In this document: piece after piece, positions 45,858 to 58,300 of the stretch
Numbering within the stretch: the stretch's first letter is position 1
Layout of the letters: the number at the start of each line of letters is the position of its first letter
Assembly (NCBI RefSeq): GCF_964204645.1
Contig: NC_134025.1
Span: 22,164,001-22,228,000 of the forward strand
Length of the DNA stretch: 64,000 nt
Source: Tubulanus polymorphus
Taxonomy: Eukaryota; Nemertea; Palaeonemertea; Tubulaniformes; Tubulanidae
Direction: 5' to 3'
The notes under the pieces: generated by a model
What the model was told of the DNA's origin: nothing
Seen by the model: the letters and a program-made list of their open reading frames with translations, nothing else
Databases searched by the model: none
Translations under genes and position numbers: made by a program

Positions 45858-48800
45858 AAAGACCTGTCGACCGCACAGAGTGGCCAACGGCAGATGGTCA
45901 GTGCGGGTAATATTTGAACGCGGAATTCCTGCAGAGCCCATAATAATAATCTGTCCATCGACTGAATTAAGAGATTATGTATTTAAACGTCGAATTCAAA
46001 GGATCCGGAAACTGACGACCAAAGTATCCACATTCACGACAATAGGCGTTAATGCGACGATAGCTTATGTACCGGCGCAGCGAATGAGCCGCTAAATACT
46101 AAAACAACAGATCTGTGAAAGTGGCCAAAGATTAGTTCAATATCCGAAATTACATCGTGAAGCATAAGTGACCAAATTACTTACGACCGCCATATACAAT
46201 TAAGTCGAGCATGACCTCTATACCAATTACCTAAAGCAACGTTTTACTGTGGGCGCATTTCATTACGACAAGATGACTAAAAACATAAAAAATGAAGCAT
46301 ATACACTTGATATAAATATTCATATGAAGAACTCTCAAAAAAAGGAGAAGCATTCTCAAATAAGATAGGTCTTGAATATTCTCGAGCGTATGGGGGCATC
46401 TGTCACCAAAATAACAGAGTGGTGGGCAGGTGGATCTTTTTAATTCCTGTAGATATGGGACCGGTATAGACCACGTGTTATGTATGAAGTAATGTGACCC
46501 TAGAGGAGATTTTAATGATTTGAAGATGTTTGAAGATATGAGTGAAAATTACAGTTTTAACATCTGCTGAAATTTGAGAAATGTTGACGAGTCACAATTC
46601 TATATACGATATACGATTCAATTCAACTTGTTGACAAACGATAGATTGCGGGGTAAAGTTTAATTCGAAAATGCCCCATGGGCAGGAAGCGATCAGGACG
46701 TCTCTTCGATGACCATATGCGTCGAGGTCTCGATGAAGAATTCTTGGCTTTCTGACCTGATATGATGATAGGGCTATATAGCAGATGATACACACGCAAT
46801 GTAAGAAAAGGCTATAGTTTTGTTAGATTACATCTCGTCCTAGTAGGTATGAACAGGAGGACGGGGCTCCCTGGTCTGAATGACCCAACAAGGGCTCATT
46901 AAATGTGGATTCGTAATTATTTTGGTTCATTGGGAATAAAGATAGGGCATGGTTTCATACGTATCCATAATGAGCCCTTGAGCTTTTGGTCTTTGAACAA
47001 ATGAACTAATTAATAACATGCGAATTCTTGGTCACGGGAAATACGGTCATAATGGGATCAAGATACGATGACATCGGGGTACAATTAAAGGTGAATGGTC
47101 GGGTCATTATATTTCGAGAATCTACTTCAAGAAGTAGAATGGGCAATTTCCTCGGAGAGCATTGGAATTGAACTGAATTTGACTTCAGGCGCAAGATCTA
47201 GAGAATTCATTGTCAAGGATGAATGCTTCTTTTTAGTATAAACCTCTTTAAAGAGATCTTCCGTCGTAAGAAGATCGTAACTCTAATACCTAAACGTAAT
47301 TAATTTCGGGACTAGCTATGCAAAAACTATCCCAAAATATTCGAATCCTTGTGCGTTCGAAGTTGCGAACAACTTTGAACCCCGTCAGGACGGCTGCGAC
47401 CTTGGCCTCGTCCGCTTATTTTTTGATCGCCATAAAATAGTGATAGGTTCGCCATCGTTCAAGGCAGCTGCAGCGAGAGAGGGCAAAAGAAAATCCATAG
47501 TGTACAAAAGATAAAGGATCATAAAAGATGGGGACTCTTGCATTCGTGTGTATGTGTCAACCTGAATTGTTTTATAGGTTAGGGGTCAGGCTATAGATAA
47601 AAAAGCAGGCGTCGATAGCTTTTACATTGTCCATGACGAAAGCATCCTTTGCATCTCCGTATAAAAGATACAGCTTGCCCTGACATAAAAATAGCTGAAC
47701 TCGCTTGTTAGAAGTTTATTGAGTCAAGGGTTGTTGGCTCTCATAATCTCGAAATTACTAATTTGCCACAATTGGCCGCATATACGAGAATGGATGTGTG
47801 TTAAGTAACCAGAACCACGTGTTTCAGGCGATGTCGTGGACAGAATCTAAAAGTGATCTGTCCATCATGTTGTGCCATGATGCAGCACATATTTGAGAAC
47901 TGTTGCATTCGGGCTGTTTGCATCGAGTACATTTCATAGAATTGATAATTCGTCGTATTTGTTACACTCCTATATCCGCTTCTATTTTTTCAAGAAATGG
48001 GAAGTTCCGAACCGACTTCGGTTTCGTTTTCGATTCGTTCATGAATAATTAACTCTTACCGGGCCAGTCGTCGGAAACTGTGGTCATAGTATTTCAGTTT
48101 TGCTGTTAAATGGTGCGTTCAGTCGAGTGGAAATTCAATCTCGGCCACATCTGGTGAATGTTTTGCTTCCGTGTTGCCCAACAATGTTGCCAGTAGTCAA
48201 CGTTGCATCACCGCATTACGTCACATCACGTCTGCGATGGTAACCAGAAACTGTTATTTCAAGAAACTCCACCGCGCCCCCGACCAGAAGTGAAGTCGGC
48301 CACAAAATGAAACATCAATATACGACTTAACCCCATAATTTTACGGCAGAATAAGTGCCTATGAGGTGGATAATTACTGGCTAAAACAGTTTCACTCTGG
48401 CTAATCGCGAGTTTCAGATTTCGTACTATCTTCAAGTTGATATTTACGATTTCGTCCGTAGCCCACCCGCTTTTTCTTGATAGTGTAAGGTGTAATAAAG
48501 CAATAGACGTGTTTGTTATAACTGTGTCGTAACCAATATTTAGATAAACGCGATTTCCAATGTTAAACAATTATTTTACTTCGAGAGATAACGTGTTTTG
48601 AGTTATTTATTATCAGTCAAAATTTCGGCCTTTTTTACTGCAGCGATAACATCAGAACTGCTCGACCTGCTTCAATCGACCAAGGCTCCGATGAACGCGA
48701 ATATACTTTTTTTTCATACGTTTCGGCTGAAGCGCGCGATTATTTTGACAGCTTGAAACTGAAACTACCCGCAAAAATGCCACTTCGAACACCGGCAGTC

Positions 48801-51800
48801 AGGTGTTACCCCAGCCACGAGATTCCGATGGAAGAGTATGGAGCCTGGAAACCAATCATCCCATCGAAGTCGATCTGGCAGTAGGGTTTTCTTATAGTAT
48901 TAAATGGACATTTTAACCCAAGAGAACCAATGTGGTCGTATCTACCCAGCCAATTTGACCCTCATCAAACTCTTCAATACAATAAAAAAACCATGCCCAA
49001 TGGGACACGGGTATAGCATGGTGACGTCTGATGTCAGGTTTTGGTCCATTTTCCAGAAGTAGGTGAGAGTTGCCAAATTAAAAAAAAGTCCGGTTTGTAT
49101 TTCGCTATGCTACAGCTACGTATAGCTGCAATGAAATGTATTTTCATAGTTTTTGTGTGGTTACAATTTGTCTTCTTTTTAAGCGGCTTGCGGTCTCGCA
49201 GTACAGGCTTTTAGTATTGTGGAAAAGATCACAGATTTAAAATCTCCTATAAAATGGTTCCAAGTGAATTACATATTGAACTATAGATGATAAGAATATG
49301 CGCTAAACATGTTGTTTTATGTAGCAGTTCAAAATCACATGAGGTTAATCGTACAGCTTATCATCACTAATATACTGGCTCGATAATACTCGCCTGTTGT
49401 TTGGTAATTTCCTCTGGGTCAAAAAGCAGTGCGAAGGTAACCTATACTTATATGAGGAAAAAAGTGCAATAATAATGGAGAGGTTCATTCAGTCAACGCT
49501 CCTCCGTTGGTGAAAGAAAGGCCGAGAAAGTTTGTATCATTTTGAACCGATTAGTGTCAGGATATGTTTCTATATATAATAGTTCAATATACATAGGATG
49601 TTATAGATAAAGATAAAAGACCAATGATAACCTTTGTATGATTGAAGACATAGCCCGCCTTGATGTCACTGAGTTCTCAAAAAAGAATTCGCAAAGCCGA
49701 TGAAATAGCAAACCTCCCCAATGATATCACCCTAAATGAATCTACGTTATCAACACTGAGGTCAGTACCGAAACTACGTCAGACTTTTGGCAATGGCCAA
49801 ATTTTAGGACCAGGAAGCCGTTTCACAACTCACTTAATGCCCATGCAATTTGTGGAACTGGTTCCGGGAGGCACGGACTCTGAAATCGTTTTATAGTCCA
49901 TGCTCGAGGTAAACTTCATCAAGGGAACTGGGTCTAGGCGTTAGCAGACGGTTTTTTCCTCCGTTAAAACCCCGTTGGCAAAGTCTAGTCGGTCGTGGGT
50001 GTTCAATTGATCGGAGCGATTTTCCTACGTCGCTATATATGAAACCTATAACAACTTAATTAGGTTATATTTATTCAATACAATGATAAAACGCATTTCG
50101 TAAGTTGCAAGTTAATACTGTTAACATGCCAGTCTAACGTTCATTCGATACCACCATAACTACAATGTCGTGGGAATCATTTAGTTGGAAAGAATGGCAT
50201 TTTGGTATACCCACACATCTTCAGGCAAATCTTATTAATATTCTGAAATGATTGTCGAACTTTGATGCTGGTGGTGGTTGTTGGGGGATGCAATGAGAAA
50301 TGGATCAGATGGCGTTTTTCCTGTCACCATTCCAATTCGCCCGCAGATACGAAGAGCGTTGGTAACGTAGCGTCGTTAGTTTCGGACAGCCATTATTACT
50401 CTTTCGCTGTGAAATGTACGGTGAATGAACGCGATAATTCGATAGTTAATTGGGTTTAATTGAGTGATGTTTTAACACTTATACGAGTGCATTATCTTAC
50501 GACCGCTCGTAGATACGCGTCAAAGACCGAGTAAATGAATTATTCCCTGTGATAAAATTACGAAAAACATAACGCAGTGTCGCGGTAAAGGTATAGATCG
50601 TGAGACTTTACGTGAACACTGAATGAATGAAGTCGGCTGCGGAGAAAGAGGTGTTTTTGTCTGAAATTCCCCGACAAGTACCTCGTGTCGACGAAGGTGC
50701 AGAAGTTCTACCACCAACAGAAACAGGAAATCGACAATTCGCCTACATAAAACAGTTAGTTTCTACACGACTTAGATACGTACATACACACGCCAAGTCA
50801 TACCTTTATTTCCTAAAGACCCGGACGTTTTATATGTTTTACGCGTCGAGATTTTCGGGGGGAAAAGTGTTCTATTTACCGAGTTTATCACATTCTACCG
50901 GTTTGTTTATAGATTTCCCCATGTTTTAGCTTGTAATAAGCTTGTTACCGTTTCAACGTGACGCAACTTCTAAATATTTGTCGAGTCGTCGAGGAAAGAA
51001 ATCGAATCAACACGAAACTTCTATAGAATGATTGCCGAAACCATCAAAACTATCTCGAACTTGTTATTCTTTGGCAAATTACGTCATGGGTTTACGCCTA
51101 TAAAAATACAGGTTGGATTGCCTGTCGTATATTCTAGTTGTGAAGCTGGTAGTTTGGCAAATCCTTCTGATAAATAACACTGACAATGAATGAGAAATCA
51201 CAGATAATAGCGAGGCCGAGTTTGTTTAATTGCCAACTATTTCCCCGGTTTATATTCATCAATTTTCTTCAGTTCATCTCGACAATGGTCGAAATTGGTG
51301 GCTTGTATATATTAACAACGAATATGTCAGAGAAACAAATAGACTTAGGTAATCGGTATAAAGGCTCCAGGTGAGATTACATTCTCATCCGGGAAGCCAT
51401 AATCTCGCTGGTTTATAGAGGACCAGGTGAGTCTATGCGCGGCCTTCGATATTGTTTGGCTTGTAGACTTCCTCGTAAATGACCGGGCATCCTTAATGAA
51501 TCCGGTACCTAATTACACGCGGGACGTTTCGAAAGGTTTAGCCTATAGGCGCCCGTGGGTAGTTCACCTGGTGCTGAATACAAATTAGGTCAAATACTAG
51601 CTAAGAGTCGTAGATTATCCGGGTGGATTACCATGTCTATTCGAGGAAATCTCCTGACCTCCTTCGGCGAAGTTTGAATTTCTCGTACAATTCTTGTAAC
51701 TAATTCTCTAAAGTATCTTATTAGATCCAAGAGAGACTTCATTGATTTCAGATAACGAGCCCTATTGCGCAAGATGTGCTCGGGTATGATTTATCGATTC

Positions 51801-54221
51801 AAACTCCGGACATTTTGCTCGTGAATTATGAAAATCCAATAACACGTGTTTGTAAAAGTGTTTTCAAAATAAATTCTGAATTTTGGTGCTTAATTTTCTC
51901 GATCTTTTTAACCGTGAAAGTGATAATCAAACGAATAAAGTGCTAGAAAAAGCAGACAGGTTCAACAAACGTTTACAATTTCTTATCAAAGAATCTGACA
52001 TATCGAGTACCGGTGCAGAATAAGAATTAGATGGTCAGTTGCGAAACATATTCTGAAATCGATTCAGATCGTGGAATTTCTCGCCAGTTTAAAACGATAG
52101 ATTCGGTCGTAATGAGGTCCAAGATAAATCTATGACTTTGGATGATAGTGCAACCTTGGCGATCTTTTTAGTCATGTTTAGTGGCTCGTTGAATGGCGAA
52201 CACCTTGTTATGCGATAATCATAACAATTACCGCGGAAGCGATTTGTTTCTTTTGCTAAGCATTTCGTACATAAATCAGCCTAGCAACCAACGGTTTGAT
52301 TTCTGATAATGATTAATGATACATATCTCGATACTTTGACCTTATTTTCACCTACTATACGTATGGTTTTTTATGTAGATAACAAAAATCTCAAACTTGT
52401 ATAAATAAGGTATCGATAGATGAATATTTCAACACAATATATATAACCACTAACTATATGAGTTGAAGAAGAAATAAGGAATTGATTTTGAGATTCTAAT
52501 CGCTATCATAGACAGATCAAAGACAGGCAAGCGAATTTTCAGTTCTTTTTGCTACGTATAAGCAAGCAGGAGATAACAAGGATTTTTAGCTCAGAAAACT
52601 GGCGGCAATTTTTACGTGAGTCACTTCCATCTGAATGGTTTTTTTAAACGCGCGGGAAAGATAATGTTTTTTCCATTCTGTTTACGATTACAGGTAATAT
52701 GAATTTCCATGAACAGCCGATGTGCCGGTGCTGGTAACTTTGTACCGACGGTTAGTTTATTTGACATAGAAATTGTCTTGACAGCCGACACAACGCTTTC
52801 ATTCGTTTTTAGGTACGGTTTTTTAGAAAAGACACATGCTACTGACGGCTGTTTTGCCGCCGCCACCCCGGGTTGGAGTTTGGCCCTGTCGAAATAGGAA
52901 TATAGGACACGACGTTCTTTTATCGTCTGAAAGTCGTAGTGGCTTACGAAGCGAGCGCTATAGCAAGTCGAATCCAGTTCCATCGGTAGTTGCTAGTTGT
53001 GCGGTTGGTGGAGTGGTGTGCGTAATTATCGGTAACCTAGTCCTGTCCATTTTTGAAAGATCCCTCGCTGAAATCAGCTACGTAGATAGCTGAACTACGA
53101 ATGCCCTGTCATAACCTGAAAATTGAAAAAAAAGAGTGTGACTTGGCATATCTCAATCGACATACGTATCTGCCCTCTTCTGTAAAGTTAATGACGATGA
53201 AACCCATTTTCCTGCTGAATTGTAAATTCCATGATCCCCAACGAATTGAATGTGACATTGAAAATACAAACTGTGAACATCATGGAATTCAAATTAGCCA
53301 ATCATGGAGTTTGTATCACTTAAAAATATTGTATGTATTTGTCACTTTATAGAACCATGTACGTATTGCTTCTGTGTTCTAAGCAACTGATCAATGAAAC
53401 ATATTATATTCCAATCGTGTTTGAATTTGTCCATAATCGATACTCCAAAGCCCAGAACGGACTCAAATACCACAGATTCAGTCTTAATTTGTTGGACTTT
53501 TATTGGGCAAAATGCGTAGTCTGAAAATCGAGCTGCGCCATACCATCTTTGGGTTATTAAGACACATCTATTTCACTAAGATCAGACTAACAATAACAAA
53601 ATCAAGATCTGAGAACAATCGTAAGAAGTCATCACAGATTCAAGTCCGGGTCTCTGTAATCTGGTAAATCAATCCAAAAATAGTAAAAAATTGAAAATGA
53701 TAAATACTCCCGAATTCCTTATGTTAAATTCATCGTGAACCATAAACGAGATTGATTTATAGGTTCAAAAAAGATTTCTAATTGAACTTCCGTTATAAAT
53801 TGGTCATGCGTCCCAGCAACCATTGTACAAACTTTCGCTCGAATTATTTTTGTCATTTCAGGCACTTTCACCGCGTGTGATAAATGAAATCTAATTTTGA
53901 CCCGACGCGAGCATCAATAATAATGACCTGTGACCTCGTGGGAGGGTCGCTAGGCCGGACAAGTGACGGAATCTCTCACACTGTCCAACAATAAACTGTT
54001 GCATCACGCGTGAGCAATAAGTTATCGGGCATGAATTGAAATGTTTGTAACCGTTCGTAATTCGGTCTCTGTGCTATCAGTTTCTTGTTTTAGAAATCGA
54101 AGAGGAAATTGTATCCCGCCAAACCCCTCCGAGGAATTCTATAACTACAGAAATTGTATGCGTGATCTTAACAAATAAAAACCCACAGTTACATCTGTAA
54201 AACAGTTTATTTTCCTTACAC

Positions 54222-54252
54222 TTTCGAGGCTTTAACTAAGACCCATCATCAG
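54222..54252 (-). repeat. Second hammerhead-like CTGATGATGG...CGAAA motif
   Basis: On the minus strand CTGATGATGGGTCTTAG is followed by an imperfect complement AAGCCTC and then GAAAG, with AATAAAC downstream near 54207. It has the same layout as the motif at 37499-37528 but is otherwise different in sequence. It is probably the end of a degraded retroelement. Confidence 0.4.
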
Positions 54253-55132
54253 AGGAACAAAAAACACTAGATAGATATCAGTTATTTGCAGTCGTGCGTG
54301 ATCTTGCTGATAAAAACTATGATTTTCCACTTTTTCTGTGGAGAGGTGATGTCACAACTTGGTAGGGAGACAAACGCCACATCATACTACTGTCTGTCAC
54401 TGCAAAATTACTCAACACATTCTCAAGAAGAGTCGTCGCGCCTAACGAAATAGACGAATGATTGGTCTTTTGTTACGTCACATCATTGATGACATCGATT
54501 AAAACCGTTAATCAATTGAGATGTTATTAAACACGAAAATATAATTGGGTCGTTAATTGACCGGGCGACCGTCGTCTGAGGCTTTCTTTCTAATAGCGAC
54601 TTACTAATTAACTCGCTAAGTGATTAATTTTCTATTAATTTGACGAGAAAACGCGTGTAAGTCCATTTTCACACCATGTCCGCCAGTCCATAGTAAAAAA
54701 AGTAACAAAAGCAATTTCACAAATGCCTCCAAAATCATGGACAGTAAAATCAAGAACTGTATGTAGAAAATAAAATAGTTAGACAAAATCATCATACAAA
54801 TGCAAATCAACTAATCTAACAGTTAGCGATTCACATAAAATGAAACATATTGCGCTCCATTTTGGGTATTCAATAATAGCCAAACTGATGGTAATTTCAG
54901 TTGCTAAACATCAAACTGTCAAAAAAGCGCGTTAAATATCCGAGGGAGAGTGATATTCAAATGTCATCAGTATCTCTTGGCGGGAATAATTATGCATCTT
55001 TTTGATACCGTCACAAGCTACCGATGTAGTTTGGCGACGGATCCGACAACAACTGGTCGATCCTGGGCCCACCTGGGGTTCGTATCGCCAAATACAATGA
55101 TTGACAGTCTGGGCGGCGCTTAGCGTAGCGCG

Positions 55133-55140
55133 TATAAATT
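55133..55140 (+). promoter_or_regulatory. Candidate TATA box and GC element of cyclin D
   Basis: TATAAATT occurs about 190 bp before the cyclin D start codon. A GGGCGGCGC word (55111-55119), possibly an Sp1/KLF site, lies about 15 bp before it. The distance to the ATG leaves room for a 5' UTR of about 160 bases. It is positional evidence only. Confidence 0.4.
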
Positions 55141-55325
55141 GGTGCGATGCCGCCGATGACAGCATTGGCCGGCATGCGAGGCTGACATGAACATCTAACT
55201 TAGACAAGTCATTTTAACGTCTAAACTCCAGTGAAAAGCTGTAATAGAGAACTCCGGCCAATCGGACCATCTAAGGAGGCCTCTAACTCGAAATTCTAGG
55301 AATAAATTCAAAGGATAATCGTCAA

Positions 55326-58300
55326 ATGGATCGACTACACGAATATTGTCGAGAAGAGGACGGCGTTCGAAGAACGAAAGTTGATAAAGTTTTTCTCCAG
55401 GACAATCGAGTGCTGCAAAACTTGATTTCACTAGAAGAGAAATACACAGTGACATTTCCATATTTTAAATGTGTTCAGACTGACTTAAAACCGTACATGA
55501 GAAAAATGGTGTCAACGTGGATGCTCGAGGTAGGGTCACTGGCATTAAATCTTACAATTTTTTCAACTGCACATTTAGAATTAATTTTTATATGCGATTT
55601 TACGTGAATCAAATAATAATGTTCCAAAGCGTTCATTTCTAAAGCATTTAAGTATATCTCGATTTTGAAGGCTTCAACTTTATTAGAGCCACTGAACGCT
55701 ATGATTACACAGTGAAAGCCACTGCTGAAAGTGCACCGCGTGGTCTGTAGGCGCCAAAACACGCAAACACTTTTATCGATCTCATTCACGTCAGCGTGGA
55801 CGTCATATCAATTAATATGTACTGCTTAACTTTTTGAACAGTTATCGTTCATCGTTCTAAATTAGTATTTCCTTCTTGATAGTTTTTGGTTATTTTGTGT
55901 GGTTTTACCGACTATTTAGTTCGAAATGTATTTCGTTGCTATGATAACCTCAAAGATATTGGCCAGAATGATTGCAAGTCTTTTTTCCATTTTATGTCAG
56001 GTTTGTGAGGAGCAAAGGACAGAAGAGGAGGTTTTCCCATTAGCAATGAATTACATGGACAGATTTCTATCGACAACGAATATACATAAAACGCAATTAC
56101 AAGTGCTTGGAACTACTTGTCTGTTCATTGCTTCTAAATTAAAAGACACTATTCCATTAACAGCTGAACAATTAGTGAAATACACAGATAACTCAGTCTC
56201 CTTTGATGAATTAATGGTAATTATGAATTTTTCTTTATATCTGAATGATTGTTGTAGTTTAATGCATGCTTATCTACAAGTGGTAATATTGGTTTAGTAC
56301 TAGGTGTTGAAAACTGATTAGATCTTGTTCCTATGTGGTTGAATTTAGTGTGAACTTATTTTCTAAGCTTGGCAAATGTTAGTTCTGGAACCTGGAGTTG
56401 GCCTTATATTGTTATAAGAACTAGATGTAAATGTCACTTGGTATTGATATGTAAAATGCATCCATGGTCTTTGATGAAATGGACTGAAAGGATGTAATTT
56501 AGCCTTTTCTATCCATTGACTCATCCTGACCTGGGTGATCTCTTGGGAGATTGGGCTAAATTTAACATAGTTAATCTGTGTATGGCCACAGATTGTGTGC
56601 TTTTCACATCCCTGGCTGAGTTGCTGTGGTAGGTCAGTTCAAACCATGCAACAGGCAAAGCCCTAGAGGCTTGACCAACCAATCTAAGAAGTCTGTCAGA
56701 GTTGGTCAATATTATGTAAGGCCAATGAATTCTTATGGCTTGTTGCATCACAGTCATTTATTGGCCTATCATCCAGATTATCCTTAGTCGGTTATTGATG
56801 TGTTGCATCATTGCCCATTGATGGCTTCATCCATCTCTCAGGAATCTGTTACTTACACTGACTTACCTTTAATAAAAACATTCATTAAGTTTTTGGTTTA
56901 CCTTTGTTTGAATTTTCTATTCATCTAACTGACACAAGGAAATATAGTAATGTCCTAAGTTAAATGACCGTTAAGAAAAAAAAAGATATTTCAATTTATA
57001 AGTTTAACAGAATTAATCTGTCTACTTTAATTTATCACACATCCTAGAAGAGTTATGAGTTTTCAAGCTACCACTCTAAAAAAAGAATAGCGACAAATAT
57101 TTTTGGTTGGTTCCCGGCATTGATACATATTTGCATCTACCATCATTACTGTAAAAATTCATGTGAAGTTTTCCCAGGCTCTCAGTGCTACCATCATGAA
57201 TGGAAGTGGCCTGGATTTTATGAATGAGTCTGAAGTTGGCGGCTCTGTTCCTATTGGCTGGTAAAAGTTCATTGATAAAAGTGGTGCACTCCCTGTATTA
57301 GTGTTGACCCAGAACTGCTATATATCCTGGTGCTTAGACATCCATCACTTGAACAAATATGCTTTATTCCTGAATTCCCCGAACTTTCCTGGCCAGAGTT
57401 TCCAGCGCTTCTAGCAGTTCTAGCAGTAGGGGTGCATATTTCACCCAATATATTGCCCCATGTCCCCTGTGTCTGAATAACCAGACATTAAAGAATGATA
57501 CATTCTGGAGCGGAGCTTGCGTCTACAACATGCAGCTGCAGCTGCCTCATCGTCTAGTTTTATTACTGGAAAACTTTTGAATATTCAACTTCAAAACATA
57601 TTTTCCAGTGTATTTCCTATTGTATCAATACCATATTTCATTTATCTTTTGGGTAGTTAAACTCCTTTCAAATTGATATTCCGCATGCAAAGTTTTCCTT
57701 GAAGATGTTTCCGTTTGTAATACCTTGTGGGAGGGGTGTATTGCATGTTTGTTCGATGTTGTTTTTGAGTGTCGTTGGTTTTTACGTTTTGCAGGACTGG
57801 GAATTACTTGTTGTCACGAAATTACGCTGGGATTTATCATCAGTGACTGCACACGACTTTTTAGATCAATTACTATGTCGATTGCCTATCGTAGACAATG
57901 ACCAGTTGCTATCGATAAAACGACACGCCCAAACGTTCATAGCTCTATGCGCAACAGGTAAGCAGCAAGTTCAGTGATTAATGAAGCAATTTATCAAACT
58001 CAAGTTTTCTCTGCGACCTGAGTGTCACCAAACGTGTGGGCAAGTAAATATTACCTAGTCGGCAGTGTAAGCAGTGGTTCTTTTTGATAAGAAAAACTTT
58101 AAATCATCAAACTGCATTCGTTGCTATTATGGCATCTACGGTTTTTTTTTTGCATATGTAATGAGTGCACAAGTTGACGTTGTATCTATGTGGACTCCTG
58201 TCATTTGAAAGTTCTGCATATTGTTCACACATAACCCTCGGAGAAGAGTGGGTGTGCATTCTACCCATGATGCAAATAATTGTCCGACACTTAAATTTCG

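Larger units (their letters stand above)
35803..55324. other. About 20 kb without a recognisable protein gene
   Basis: Apart from two tRNA genes, the fold-back at 37378-37590 and scattered simple repeats, I can support nothing in this interval. I read through the longer open frames (for example 38622-38876 plus, 39957-40340 minus, 44118-44432 plus, 48259-48570 minus, 52621-52983 minus). None has a family motif, a membrane pattern or flanking splice sites that extend it. Exons of a divergent gene or a non-coding RNA could still be missed. The interval leads into the cyclin D promoter. Confidence 0.55.

Noticed and set aside
52621-53093. Overlapping frames on both strands, one ending in a hydrophobic stretch (C-A-V-G-G-V-V-C-V-I-I-G)
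   Set aside because: There is no family match and no splice context, and all overlapping frames are open, which indicates locally biased composition and not a gene.
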